From NCBI GenBank assembly GCA_003313425.1, contig NHZP01000008.1, positions 1,488,001 through 1,552,000 of the forward strand: a DNA stretch of 64,000 nucleotides, given 5' to 3'. Below the pieces are notes generated by a model that was not told the DNA's origin, ran no database searches, and saw only the letters and a list, made by a program, of their open reading frames with translations. This document shows positions 47,383 to 58,528 of the stretch, piece by piece. Positions within the stretch are counted from its first letter, which is position 1; the number at the start of each line of letters is the position of its first letter. The position numbers were made by a program, and so were the translations under genes. The DNA comes from Pseudopyrenochaeta lycopersici (Eukaryota; Ascomycota; Dothideomycetes; Pleosporales; Pseudopyrenochaetaceae).

Positions 47383-49380
47383 TTAAAGACTCGTGACTCT
47401 GATTCCTGGGCCCGTGACCCTGCTGGGCCTCAAATTGATGACTGACTCAAGCTCTCTCAACATGTTTGTGCTCGCCTCTCGTTGTTCGCGTAATGACACT
47501 TGTCGTGCGCGGTCTTCTTGTATCTTGTGCATTCGCTCTTCTCTCGACATTGTGACACGTGTCTTGGGTATCGCGATAGCTTCAAAAACTTCATCGTCAG
47601 ACGTGCTTCCCTGATCGCTCGGAGGGGCACTCTGCTGGGGGCTTAGAAGGTCTCCGTTTAACGCACGAAGTGCGTCGGACGGGCTTCCTTCATCGACGGC
47701 AGTCAAGCCGCCAAGACTCGGTACGGGTGAACGCAGGCCGCTCGACGCTTGAGATATGCGACGCTCGTGTCTGTCGATGTTGAGTGCGAGCGCGCTTTTG
47801 CCGGCCTCCCAAGCTTGCATCAAACTTTTCAGATCAGCACCAATAGATTCATACTGTGCCATGAGATGAGAACCAAGTTCGGTAACATCTTCTGTATGTT
47901 CTAGGCTCTTATTCGTTTCCTCTCGCAGCACTTGCATCTTAGCTTGCAGGCCTCGAATTCCCTGAGATAAGCCTGACAACTTTCGAACGGAATTACGCAA
48001 TTTCTCGCGTCCTGGTGTCGGTGCGATCTTGTTTGGAGATGGTAGAATGAACTGCTCCTCTTCAGCTAGCACGCGATTAAATTTCTCGGTCCATTGCCCC
48101 ACGGGACGAGCCACAGACAGCATCGAGTCCACCACTGTCGACCATCGTGCGAAGTCTGGTTTGCCCCCATCTGCCTCGAGGGCTAGGAGGGAACAGAGAT
48201 AGACGCGGCGAAGGGTTGACAGGCGATACTGTAGCGTTCTAAGAGCCTTCAGTGTCTCGGCATCCTCGAACTCGGAGGCGGAGTAACCTTGGGCGGCCTC
48301 CTGCAAGTCGGGATTGCTGATCTCGTAGACATCGAGGTACTTTTCCAAGTCGTCTTCTTGGATGAGTTGCTTGAGGGTGCCGCACTGGGCGGCAAGGATG
48401 GGGATAATGTCAGCAAATGCAGCTCGGAGACTCCGCCGCAAGCGTTGACAGCGGCGAGCCTGTCCCTTTTCTTCGATGCGCGTGATGGGGGGCAGAGGGC
48501 TGCTACTGCATGGGAATTAGAGGTGGTTGAGGGGGGTTGAGTCTAACCGAGACGGGGGACTCACAGTCGGTAACCCCTGGACACGAGCTCTACTTCTTGG
48601 ATCAATGCCAGCGCTGAAGACGTAGAAGTCTCGAATGCCTGTAGGTTGGTGACCAGGGCGGACGCGCTTTCTACAGCCTCCTGTCTCAGGTAATGCAGCC
48701 ACTGCCGGCGCATGTACGTGTAGCCTGCCGTGGCGACTGCAGCGAAGACGAGCACGACGAGCAGTGACCTCCCCTTGCTGAAGTTACCCCGGCGCCGTGA
48801 CCAATGTACAAGCCAAACGAGGATGAAGGCGGTTGCGCCGGTTAGGGCTGCGCCGGAAGGGCTTACGGTGGCGATCTTGAATTCATGCGGGCTCGGTCGT
48901 CCGCCGGGGGCGAAGCTGTGCAGAGATGCGGTCCGCAAGCCTCCTTGGTCGCCCAGAAGCTGAGAGGCGACAACGAGATAGCGAAAGTGCTCCAGAAAGC
49001 GCTCGTTGTCCGCGCGTCCTAGCCGCGAGTTGACCGCCTTCTATGCACTCCAATCAGTAGCCATACGTGGAACAGCGACCGGCGGGGAGCGTTACCGAAC
49101 ACGCAGTGTGGATGCGGGCGATGGAGCCATGTCGGCCGTGGATGCGCAGTGGCTGTGGGAGCTTGTCCCTGATCCTCGACTGGAGCGTCGAGGGACCTCG
49201 CGGCGCGAAGCCCTGGGTGTCTGGTGAGGCGGATGCAGCGGGTGATGCGGGTGGTGAGTCTTGACCTCTGCCTTCGCCTGGCATGGTGTTAGGGCTGCGT
49301 GCTTGGTAATCACGGACAGGGCGATGCGTGCCTTCTAGAAACTCTGCCAGCGGCGAGCCATCGAGTACTATGTTCTCCAT
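47383..49380 (-). CDS. Vezatin/Inp2-like membrane protein (myosin-binding motif of peroxisomes)
   Basis: Three exons, 49380..49096, 49040..48565 and 48505..47383, give 627 residues. After a disordered Ser/Pro N terminus, two close hydrophobic segments (about 157-174 GATAFILVWLVHW and 187-205 LLVVLVFAAVATAGY) form a membrane hairpin. A long helical, coiled-coil-prone region follows (LRRSLRAAFADIIPILAAQC, LRTLQYRLSTLRRVYL), then a charged, disordered C terminus. This layout is that of the fungal Vezatin family (Pfam: mysoin-binding motif of peroxisomes). Its yeast relative Inp2 is the peroxisomal receptor for the motor Myo2. A role in placing peroxisomes or other organelles is therefore likely but inferred. 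The gene is divergent from the TPR-like gene with a 1.6 kb gap. Confidence 0.8.
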
Positions 49381-50974
49381 CCGTGCTACTTCCTCATGAT
49401 GCGGCCTGCGGTGGCTTGGTCGGAAGCGCGTGAGCGGCTCGCAGCTGCTTCTTCAAGCGGTTTGCGGGCACACTTTTGGCCGGCACCTGCTCTGTGGCTG
49501 AGGCGCAGGTCGGAACGGCGTACTATGGTAGACGGGGTTTATCGTGAGGCTTGAAGCGACCATGGAAAGGAGAGCACACGGTGGTTACAAGACATGCCGG
49601 GAAATGAGGGACTGCGGAGATGATGCCCCTGTGATTGGTGTAACCAGGCGGCCGTTCACCCCATCTGGGGCTTATGTCACCATGACCCACTCGACTCCCC
49701 TCTACCCACCCTTGTCCAACGCTCCGCGCGCGCTACATCGACCTGCACATGTTTCACTCGTCTCCGTTGCGCCTGCCTTCAACCCGGTTGGCACGTGCTC
49801 TGGTGCCATCGCACCTTCCGACCAAGAGCCTCCACGTCTGCATCTCTCAGCCTCTGGCCTACACTACACGATGCGCCTATGGCCTTCTGCTGCATACAGC
49901 CTGCGCACTGCCTCTGTATATCGCCATGCGTGACTAAGTGACTCGGCGCGCCACTCAGAGGCTAACATCGCTTGATGGTCTTTCCCGGAGCAATGCAGCG
50001 TACCTGCAGCCTGATTACTATCCCTCCCCGTCCTTGCCCACCATTCACCTCTATACGCTTTCTGCTTTTGCTCTACGAAAAGCCTACCTCTTGATGGGTC
50101 ACGGTCGACTAGCTTCTGGGGTTGCGGCCGATATGCCCCAAGTGTTCGGCTGCGTCGGCTGGATGCTTGGACGAATGCTATACGCGTTAGCAGGTCATTC
50201 CTCGCACCTCGCAACCTGGGCTACTAAACAACAGTCTTACGCTTCTGAAGTCTCGCAACTATTATCCCTTGTAGTTGTCCTTTCAGCCGATCCTGCTTAC
50301 TTCTGGTGGCGTATGGGTATCAACAATGTGCCTTGAATGCTCGGACTGTTTTCATCGAACCCGCTAGACAGCCATGGAGCCTTTCGGACGTCGGGAGCAA
50401 AGCAATGCACAGCTGACTGTACATCTGCCCAGACGATCCCAGAACCCTTCACTTGGATCGCCACCTACCGTTGCGCCGGGCCCAGATGCCTGCAGCAACA
50501 CCCATGATGAAAGCAACGTGAGCATGGTGCTTTTGCTTCTCGCATCCGTTTGGTCTACTTGTGGCAATTACATGCCCGATCGAGTCTGGTGCACACTGCT
50601 CCTAGAAACCCTGGCAATCCATACCTGACACCTTCATGCCTGCATCTTCTTGGAATAGCTATCTCACCATCGTCTAGCACGATCTATCCATCGCTTCGTC
50701 CAATCACTTCTCTACCGCACAGTCATGCACCACCTTAGCCTATCGGACTGGTAGTTCGAGCGTCGAACCTTTCGTCACACAGCCGGCCCCAACTGTGGCC
50801 TTTTCAAGGTATCCTGACTCTTGGTCAGGTTGCATTACCTATATCAAATGTCTTAACCTCCTACGATTATCTTTATTGCAATCTCACGTAGCCTTGTCGC
50901 TATCTTATAGACTTACAAAGCTCTCCTACAGCACATCACCATCTCCCAACTCTAGCTACAGATTTATCCCCATC
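49381..50974. other. 1.6 kb divergent promoter region
   Basis: Between the vezatin-like and the TPR-like genes. Frames at 49544-49933 and 49938-50336 have no recognisable features. Confidence 0.45.
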
Positions 50975-51867
50975 ATGGACGACCGCATGGTCCAAAACCT
51001 AATGTCAACTGTCGAATTGGTCAATAAGACTCTTGACTCAGCGCCCCATAGCTGGCGGGACCAACTGCAAGCCATACGCAGTACAACCGCCTCCCTAGAT
51101 CTACCTGACACAACACCCAATGAAGCACGCAGGCGCTGGCAGCTACCATTAATCAACGTCTTTCAGCGCGTAGCCTTTGCGGATGCAGATAATGGGATTG
51201 TTCAAGATGTAGCAGATTGGTGCCTGAGGCAGGCCTTGGTCCTACTTCAAGTATATCCTGAAGATGCTGATATATCAGCGTGTACGTTTCTTTTCATAAC
51301 TTGCTGCAAGTTCTAACGTGTCCAGTGATTGGAAGCAACTGGCTCCTACGAGCTCAGAAGTCTTTGGCAAACGTTGCTCGAGCAGAAGGGGGTTCCTCAA
51401 GCAGCGAAGGCAGTGCACATCGGAGCGAAAGGCAGGTGACAAGGACGAGAGACTTTGCAGAAGCAGAACAGCGATTGCATAGTGCAGACTATGTTGAGGC
51501 ACGGGGGCTACTGCTCCCGGCGGTCGAATACCTCCAACGTGCAGTAAATGCAGCCAAGGTGCAAGGGAGTGTGACCGGTATCCTGTTATCCACAGCATGT
51601 ACTCCATGCCCGGCTGTTCTTTCCATTCGCTAACCCCAGTAAAGGCTGCAGAGGCACACATGAGTCTTGGTAACGTGACGTCGCCCAAGGCCAACGATCA
51701 GTACTTTCAGCAAGCCTTGGCTTACCTGCGAGCGGCGGCTGACATGCCCAACTACTCGCTACCTCCGCACCTAGATCAGTAAGTTCATCCATCTGCGATA
51801 GCCCAACTACACGCACTGACCCACCAGATACCTCGACGAGTACGGTCCTCTCTACCCTCACGCGTAA
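50975..51867 (+). CDS. Helical TPR-like protein of unknown function
   Basis: Four exons, 50975..51281, 51326..51577, 51640..51778 and 51828..51867, give 245 residues. The last exon is only 40 nt. All splice phases fit. The whole chain is predicted-looking helix. The second half has a tetratricopeptide-like pattern: ADYVEARGLLLPAVEYLQRAVNAAK and then AHMSLGNV...YFQQALAYLRAA, with the small and aromatic residues spaced as in TPR pairs. It ends YLDEYGPLYPHA. There is no signal peptide or membrane segment. I do not recognise a named family. TPR pairs usually bind other proteins, so an adaptor role is the only reasonable guess. An upstream in-frame extension to 50795 exists but begins with a non-protein-like hydrophobic stretch. 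Confidence 0.7.
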
Positions 51868-52376
51868 ACACGTCTGAATCTTGTCATGTACTGCAGGCAG
51901 ACATGATCAAATCACGACCTCTGGTCCATAATTTTAGCTAGAAATAAAAATTGCTCATCTCTCTCCATGCTGCTGCAGTAATTACCACCCAGAAGTCTCC
52001 GGAGATAACGCTCTTTGCGCACCAATGTATAGTGCTGGGAACTGAAAGCAGCCTTAGCATAGCCAGAATGCAGACCATCCAACCATCGTGCACGGGCCCA
52101 GCCTGTGCTTCAATCGGGGGTTTCCAACTTCGCACCTCCGACAACACCACCAAACATCCCAAGTAAGCGATAGATCTCGTCATCGGTGACCAGAAGGAGG
52201 AACTTGTGCGAATCAGTCCGAGCATACCGCATCCTACGAACATCCCCAACCTAAAGTCACCGCTGCACACCGCCTCGAATATCTGCCTTCGGCCGTTCCT
52301 TCGTCTGAGGCCAACGCCAACAGCAGTACACTGCGCCGACGTCTGGTCAGCCAGTTCTCGACGCCTAGTCCCAACA
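51868..52376. other. Intergenic upstream of EMC6
   Basis: Promoter and leader of the EMC6 gene. Overlapping frames on both strands show nothing. Confidence 0.5.
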
Positions 52377-52846
52377 ATGGCCGCAAACGCGCTGAACGAA
52401 GAGCGCGAACTCGCTATCAATCCTATTGTCGCATCCAGTGTGCAGCACAACACCCAGGTACGACATCATTCCTACGCAACGACATGTCAGAAGGCATTAT
52501 CTAGCGCCCCATGGCGTCCCTTTCCTGCACCTGCCTTTTCAAGTCATCTAGTCTGACCCTCCACTAATGCATTTCGCCACAGGTTGTCTCCAACATTCGC
52601 AGCCTGACTGCATCACTGTTCGGCGTCGCCGCTGGTACACTAGGCCTCGAATCCTACGCTGGCTTCATCTTCTACCTCCTCGGGTCGCTAGTGGTATCGG
52701 GCCTACTGTTCGCGCTGAAGACAGATGGGAAACCCGGGGCTTATTTCTATAAGCCGGTGGGTGACATGTGGCTGGGAGATGTGTTTGGTGGGTTGACTGG
52801 ATTCGTGTTAACGTGGACACTGTTCTATGGGTTGGTGAGGGCATGA
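52377..52846 (+). CDS. EMC6: ER membrane protein complex subunit 6
   Basis: Two exons, 52377..52457 and 52583..52846, give 114 residues, the family's normal size. The N terminus ends SVQHNTQVVSNIRSLTASLFG, the signature of EMC6. Three hydrophobic segments follow (SLFGVAAGTLGL, GFIFYLLGSLVVSGLLFAL, GGLTGFVLTWTLFYGLV) with KTDGKPGAYF in the loop. EMC inserts tail-anchored and multipass proteins into the ER membrane, and subunit 6 is part of its membrane core. The intron (52458..52582) is 125 nt, longer than most here. The stop is followed by the 3' region and then the PCNA promoter on the same strand. Confidence 0.95.
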
Positions 52847-53551
52847 GGGGGATGAGTGGATGTGGATATGATGATTGATGGAAATGGAGATATTCGGACG
52901 GTATTTGGAGAAGATTATGGAGCACATCCTTTGGTGGCAGAGGTAGATGATGCCACTCTACGTGGTCTTCATGTGCCTCAAGTTGCTGGTGTGAACGTTA
53001 CACAGAACGTTGAACCGCATGATCTACTAAAAGCTGTACGGCCAGCAGCAACGGCCGGCAGTCCAATCTAGCCCGCTCCAGAAGAGTCCAGCAAGGTTCA
53101 TCCACGGGACCCTAGATCAAGACTCTAGACTAAGTCTTCTTAACATTGATACCCGTTCGACCAAGTCAAGGAAGAGTATTCGTAAACCATGATATGATTC
53201 TGTCTAATGAAGTCTCCCAGCTCGTGTGTTTTGCCTTTCCGCATTAACAAAGAATCGTGCTATTGCAGCACATGAGAGAGCATAATACTCTCACATACTG
53301 CGAGACAAGCCCATTTGGAACCAATCGCACACGATAGAACGTGCTCAGCTGCGCTCACGGGACTTCCAGCTCAAAATCAATTAACGAACGTGGCCCGTGT
53401 TAGCGCGTTATGGCCGACGCGACGCTCGCGTTTCCCCTCCACTTTGTTGTCTCGTCGCCCCGACCACGACACTGCAGGATTCTCACAGTTACACTTTGTA
53501 TACCCACCTTGAACGAATCTTTTGTAGAAATTATCTCACATCACAGCCAAC
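52847..53551. other. Intergenic between EMC6 and PCNA
   Basis: 3' end of EMC6 and promoter of PCNA. A 71-codon frame at 52856-53071 lacks an ATG at its start and is not called. MCB-like sites lie at 53417-53431. Confidence 0.5.
53417..53431. promoter_or_regulatory. MCB-like sites upstream of PCNA
   Basis: ACGCGA at 53417-53422 and its inverted form TCGCGT at 53426-53431, about 125 bp before the split start codon. Both fit the relaxed MBF core ACGCGN. MBF (Mbp1/Swi6 type) drives G1/S genes, and PCNA is a classic target. Not tested. Confidence 0.45.
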
Positions 53552-54548
53552 AGTAGGTTTCATCATCGGGATATGTACATGGGCCCCGCGCTAACAATCC
53601 CGCAGTGCTCGAGGCACGCTTAGAACAGGCCAACCTTCTCAAGAAGGTACAATAGGATGCATTGCCCTGTTTTGCCGACCTCCCCTAACTCTACATCAGG
53701 TTGTCGACGCGATCAAGGATCTGGTCCAAGACTGCAACTTCGACTGCAATGACTCGGGTATTGCCCTCCAAGCCATGGACAACTCGCATGTTGCCCTCGT
53801 ATCCATGCTGCTACGCTCCGAAGCCTTCACGCCCTTCCGCTGCGATCGCAACATCGCCCTCGGCATCAACCTCGGCTCTCTCACCAAAGTGCTGCGCGCT
53901 GCCCAGAACGAGGACATTCTGACCATCAAGGCCGAAGATGCGCCCGATGTCGTTAACCTCGTCTTCGAGAACAACACGACAGACAGGATCAGCGAGTATG
54001 ATATCAAGCTCATGGACATTGACCAGGAGCATCTGGGCATCCCGGAGACGGAGTACGCGGCGACTATCACCATGCCCGCTGCTGAGTTTCAGAGGATATG
54101 CAGAGATCTGAGTGCGCTGTCAGAGTCGGGTACGTTTCAAAACATGCCGGATATTCTCCTGGCAGGGCTAACTCCCGCCTAGTCTCAATTGAGTGCACAA
54201 AAGAAGGTGTCAAGTTCGCCTGCTCAGGTGACATTGGGTCCGGCTCGGTCCAGCTCAGGCAACACTCGGCTGTGGACAAGCCCAGCGAGGCTGTCGAGAT
54301 TGACCTGACTGAGCCGGTGTCACTCACCTTCTCCCTCAAGTATCTTACCAACTTCTGCAAGGCCAGTGGGTTGTCAGATACGGTCAAGCTTTGCCTGTCT
54401 AGCGAAGTTCCCCTGCTTGTCGAGTACGGCCTATCAAACAACAGCTACCTAAGATTCTACCTCGCACCAAAGGTACTAGCCAAACTAGCCCCATGTTCTC
54501 TTATTTGATCGACTTTGCTAACAATGGTAGATTGGCGATGAGGAGTGA
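53552..54548 (+). CDS. POL30: PCNA, DNA sliding clamp
   Basis: Coding parts are 53552 (one base), 53606..53646, 53700..54129, 54183..54472 and 54531..54548, giving 259 residues, as usual for PCNA. The start codon is split: the A is the last base of the first exon and TG opens the second, after an intron with donor GTAGGT, branch GCTAAC and acceptor CAG. The protein begins MLEARLEQA and shows the interdomain loop ([14 protein letters not shown]), the ubiquitin/SUMO site Lys164 (in ECTKEG) and Lys168, and the closing LAPKIGDEE. The trimeric ring tethers DNA polymerases and many PIP-box proteins to DNA in the nucleus. The fourth intron separates the last six codons. MCB-like sites lie upstream. 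Confidence 0.96.
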
Positions 54549-54888
54549 AAGGGTACAGGACTGGATGCAAAACAAGCGATATCTTCTTAGTACTCGCGTA
54601 GGGGAATGGCGGGCGCAACGTAGCTAGCATGCGTTTCCGAAGCGTCCGGCAGGGTTTATGGGTCCGGCGTGTTAGATTGGCGAAGCAAGGCGCATCCGCG
54701 TGTGTTTCCGCACCCTAGTTAAAAAGAAAGCACCCCACCTCCCTTTGCACGTCATCGCGCGCGGAATTGCAGATAAGAGAAATAAACAGAACACATTGTC
54801 ATACAACCTCACCCCCGCTTGCACCTGCACCACTTTCCTTCACGTAATCCTTTTCTTAGAACTAACATCTTCCTCGGTTATCAAGGAA
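54549..54888. other. Intergenic between PCNA and pyridoxal kinase
   Basis: 340 bp holding the PCNA 3' end and the kinase promoter. Nothing else was recognised. Confidence 0.5.
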
Positions 54889-56667
54889 ATGGCATCTGAT
54901 ACGCTCATCCCAGACACGCGCGTGCTCGCCATCGCCAGCCATGTAAGACTCACACATGCGCAGGTGCCGTGAGTTTTTGAGGCTAATGCGCGACAGGTAG
55001 TCCATGGGTGAGTCTCTCTCCACGGGAAGACTTGCGTTTGGCTAACGTGGAACCCGAGCTATGTGGGCAACAAGATGGCGACTTTTGTGATGCAGTCTCT
55101 GGGTTGCGACGTGTCGGCGATCAACACGGTGCACTACAGTAAGCATGCTTCAGCGGGGCAAATTCTACCTGAAGGGGACAATGGCTGACCAGCAGGTAAT
55201 CACACTGCATACAAGCAAGTAAAAGGCACCAAGACATCAGCCGGCCAAATACTGGACCTGTACGACGGCCTGCGCCAATCGAACCTCACCAACTTCGACG
55301 TCCTATTGACGGGTTACGTACCGAGCGCAGAGGCGGTCCAGGCTATTGGCAAGATTGGCAGAGACATCAAGTTCAATGCTGGCACAAAACCGGGGAGCTT
55401 TTTCTGGGGTGCGTTGGGGGGATACACATACCGGATATGGCTGACCGTGGACAGTGCTCGACCCAGTCATGGGTGACAACGGCAAGCTCTATATCCCTGA
55501 GGATGAGGTACCTGAATATAAGGCGATGCTACGCGAGGCAGATCTCATCCTGCCCAACCAATTCGAAGCAGAGTAGGTTACCCGACTCTCTGGAAATGGG
55601 AGCTGCTAATTCCCATGTGAAGACTGCTCTCCGACACCCCAATCACTGATCTCAAGTCCATCGCTGCTGCAATCCAAGTCCTTCACAAGACATACCAAGT
55701 CCCTCATGTCATCATCACGTCTCTCCGCTTGACTCGCGACAACCATACAGTACCGTCGCGTGCCCCTTCGAGGCCGGCGTCCAAACCCACATCGGGTACA
55801 CATACCCCGTCAAAAGGAGCGGGAGCAGATGCAGCGACATCGCACCCCTCAGCGTGGCCTGCCTCACCACCGTCCGAGAAAGCACAGTCGCCAGAACCAC
55901 CAAAAGCGCCCACGATCAACATGGACGACATTGAGAATCTCACAATCATCGGTTCAACCGCGACCTCTGACTTCAAGCCGCGTCTCTTTCGCATAGATAC
56001 GCCTGCTCTCCCACTTTTCTTTTCAGGTACAGGCGACATGTTCGCTGCGCTCACTATCCCTCGGCTGATTGAAGCTGTGCATGCCGCGTCCACACCTGAT
56101 TTTGACCTGCACTCAAAACCAAGCTGGCGCTCCCCTGACGACGTCGGTCCCGAAGACCTCCCGCTGGCCAAAGCGTGCCAGAAAGTGCTTGCAAGTATGC
56201 AGGCTATCCTGGGCAAGACGGCAGAGCACTGTCAGGAGAGGATGTCAATATACGATAAGAGGGCAGAAAAGGAGGGTCGACGGGAGGGAGAAGAGCCAGA
56301 TGAGGAGACGAAGAAGAAAAGGCATTTGGCGCTTATGAATGCGTGCGAGGTCACCGTACCGAGGTATGTCAAGGAATTGCTTGATCCACCCGACCTGGCG
56401 AGATTCAAACCGAGAGTGGTAGAAGAGGGGGCAAGTATCCCCGATGGAGTAGGGGAGAAGAAACCGGATGAGCTGAATGTACTACATCTTGGTATTGGAT
56501 CCAAGGAGGAAGGGGCAATGCAGGTCCTGGAGGCAGAGACAAAGGACGAAATCATTGGGGAGAAGCATGGTGAGACGAGAGGAGAGAAGAGAAGGGTGCT
56601 TCAGGAAACGGAGGAAGCAATCAAAGAGACGAAAGCACTGAGAACGGAGAGTGTAGAAGAGAAGTGA
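54889..56667 (+). CDS. BUD16: Pyridoxal kinase (PdxK/Bud16 family) with long insert and tail
   Basis: Six exons, 54889..54942, 54997..55007, 55059..55138, 55196..55408, 55455..55572 and 55623..56667, give 506 residues. The second exon is only 11 nt (VVHG); without it the frame and the SHVVHGYVGN motif are lost. The third exon uses an unusual GAG acceptor. Ribokinase-fold motifs are [62 protein letters not shown] and [11 protein letters not shown] with the catalytic Asp. It phosphorylates vitamin B6 forms with ATP to make pyridoxal 5'-phosphate in the cytosol. The normal length is about 300; here a Ser/Pro-rich insert of about 70 residues lies before the GTGD motif, and a charged C-terminal extension of about 110 residues follows the core. 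Confidence 0.92.
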
Positions 56668-56862
56668 GGCTGGAGCTGTGGTTCATCAAGTGGGGCGTCT
56701 GCGATTAGATCGTCCTCACTTTGATAAGCATTTGATGCACTGTAGTATTTCTTGATGCCATTCCATCCCATCGCCCAAGGCCAATTTTCTTTTTCTGGCA
56801 GTCAAGATTGTGACACAGGGTGGAATGGCAGGGGGTATAAAGCCCGAGTGTCGTGCTGCCGT

Positions 56863-57644
56863 CTAAACACCGTTCACAGTCGGACCGGCGCCAAACCCGC
56901 CAGTACTTCCAAACCCACCGGCTCCCCTGACACTCTCCTCCAACTTTTCTACTACAACCACCTCAGGCATGACGATCTTCTCGACAATCAGCTGGGCAAT
57001 GCGGTCTCCGATCTTCACCTCAAAGTCCGTGTCCGACAGGTTGGCGAGGATGACGCCCACGGGGCCTCGGTAGTCTGCGTCGATGACACCGGCCATGGTG
57101 TCGATGCCGTGTTTGTATGCTAGGCCGGAGCGAGGTGCTACTCTACCGTCTATTGCGAGTGTGTCATTAGCCAGAGCAGCTTGGTCACGGTGTAGCAGTA
57201 GCGAGGGCTTGTAGACGTACATGTCCCCACCGGAACCGAGATGCTGATATCCGTAGGAACCAGCGCCCTCCCCCTCGCAGGAATCGTCATTTCTTTGGCA
57301 CTATACAAATCATGTCCCGCCGCATACACACTCCCCTTTGTCGGCGCCTTTGCGTTCTCAGTCAGCAGCAGGACCTGCAATTGCTGCTCTGCAGCGGCCG
57401 CCGCGGCAATCGACGGAGCGATTTGCGGCGGTGGCTGCAGCGCGGCCATGCTGGCGTGCGTGGGATTGTATGTGTTCGCGAGGGGAGTTGGGGTTGCGGC
57501 TCCGGAATCGGTGCCCCGGGCTAAGTTTGACGTGTGCTGGAAGGGCGTTGGGTCAATCACTTTTGTGCGCTTGGGCAAGGGCGAGGATGGCAGAGAAGGG
57601 GGCTCGTGGTCGGGTGCGGGGGTGGTGATGTCGTCAGTTGACAT
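56863..57644 (-). CDS. DUT1: dUTPase (deoxyuridine triphosphatase)
   Basis: Two exons, 57644..57221 and 57149..56863, give 236 residues from ATG 57644. All five trimeric dUTPase motifs are present: AAGHDLYSA (I), [10 protein letters not shown] (II), [10 protein letters not shown] (III, catalytic Asp), IGDRIAQLI (IV) and [13 protein letters not shown] (V, the flexible C-terminal arm). The splice rebuilds [10 protein letters not shown]. The enzyme hydrolyses dUTP to dUMP and keeps uracil out of DNA. The first 95 residues are Pro/Ser-rich with a run of Ala, and are not part of the fold. The frame is open upstream to ATG 57818 and 57830, which would add about 60 Arg/Ser-rich residues, possibly a mitochondrial form. 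Two perfect ACGCGT boxes lie in that upstream part. It is convergent with pyridoxal kinase (195 bp apart). Confidence 0.93.
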
Positions 57645-57738
57645 TGTGCTGGGACGGGAGTGTGGGGAGCTGCGAGTTTGTGCAAATGTGGAATTGAGCG
57701 TCGGAGAAGGCGGTGAAGGCGAGAGGTGGGATGGGAAG

Positions 57739-57771
57739 ACGCGTTGGAGTGGGGTGCCAGGAGCGACGCGT
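57739..57771 (-). promoter_or_regulatory. Two perfect MCB boxes (ACGCGT) upstream of dUTPase
   Basis: ACGCGT at 57739-57744 and 57766-57771, 27 bp apart and 95 and 122 bp from ATG 57644. The palindrome is the binding core of MBF, which controls G1/S genes. Their position supports 57644 as the main start, since they would otherwise be inside the coding part. Confidence 0.55.
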
Positions 57772-58494
57772 TGAAGCGCGTTGTTATTGGTGGGCTTGGC
57801 GAGATGGTTGCCATCCATGTGTGCTTTCATCACTCGACATGGAACTCGTTGCAAATCTAATCGAGCGCTATTTTGTAAACCACATGTCTGCTGTGTGAGA
57901 GGCAGGGATCGAAATGAAGACCATTATTTGAGTCCCCTCTCTTCTGTCCGCAGCTTGCAATCCCTTCTCATTGGAAACATGAAATGACCAGGTCCTCGAT
58001 CAACACGGCGCCAAATAACGGCCATGGTCTGATTTGGAGCAGGACGCTCGATAGCAGATGCAGATCAATTCTGTTATTGCGGATTAATTTGCAAAACTTG
58101 AAGAAAACGGCAAAGTCCAAAGGCTTGGAAACATTCCATACTTTGTGTCGTGCTTACTGTGATCTGTACGCCGGCTTGGAAAGTAAGTTTGTAATTAATT
58201 GTGGGAAGGAAAAGTGCGCTGCTTCAGACTAATTAATCTTGGGGGAATTCAACGCAAATTGACAGCCATGACTAGGCCGTGGAAATGATCAGAAAGTGAT
58301 AACGGAAACTCTTCAATGTGTTTCTCCTTTGCGAAGCCAATCCAAACTCTGCACGCTTGGGAAAATCACACCACTGGCTTTGCTTTCTTCAAGTCGCCAT
58401 AGAAGTATATCCAAGAATGTCAAACTAGGGTGGGCCAAAAATAATAATTATCGAAGCATATAAAGCGGGTAACAACGAGCCACAGGTCGTACGA

Positions 58495-58496
<2 letters not shown>

Positions 58497-58528
<32 letters not shown>
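58497..58528. repeat. Homopolymer of 32 T
   Basis: An uninterrupted T run. On the minus strand it is poly(A) and could mark the tail of a retroposed sequence, but no adjoining gene copy or target duplication was seen. The length is unreliable in any assembly. Confidence 0.95.

Noticed and set aside
52856..53071. 71-codon frame just after EMC6
   Set aside because: Begins with GTG, not ATG, and lies in the likely EMC6 3' untranslated region.
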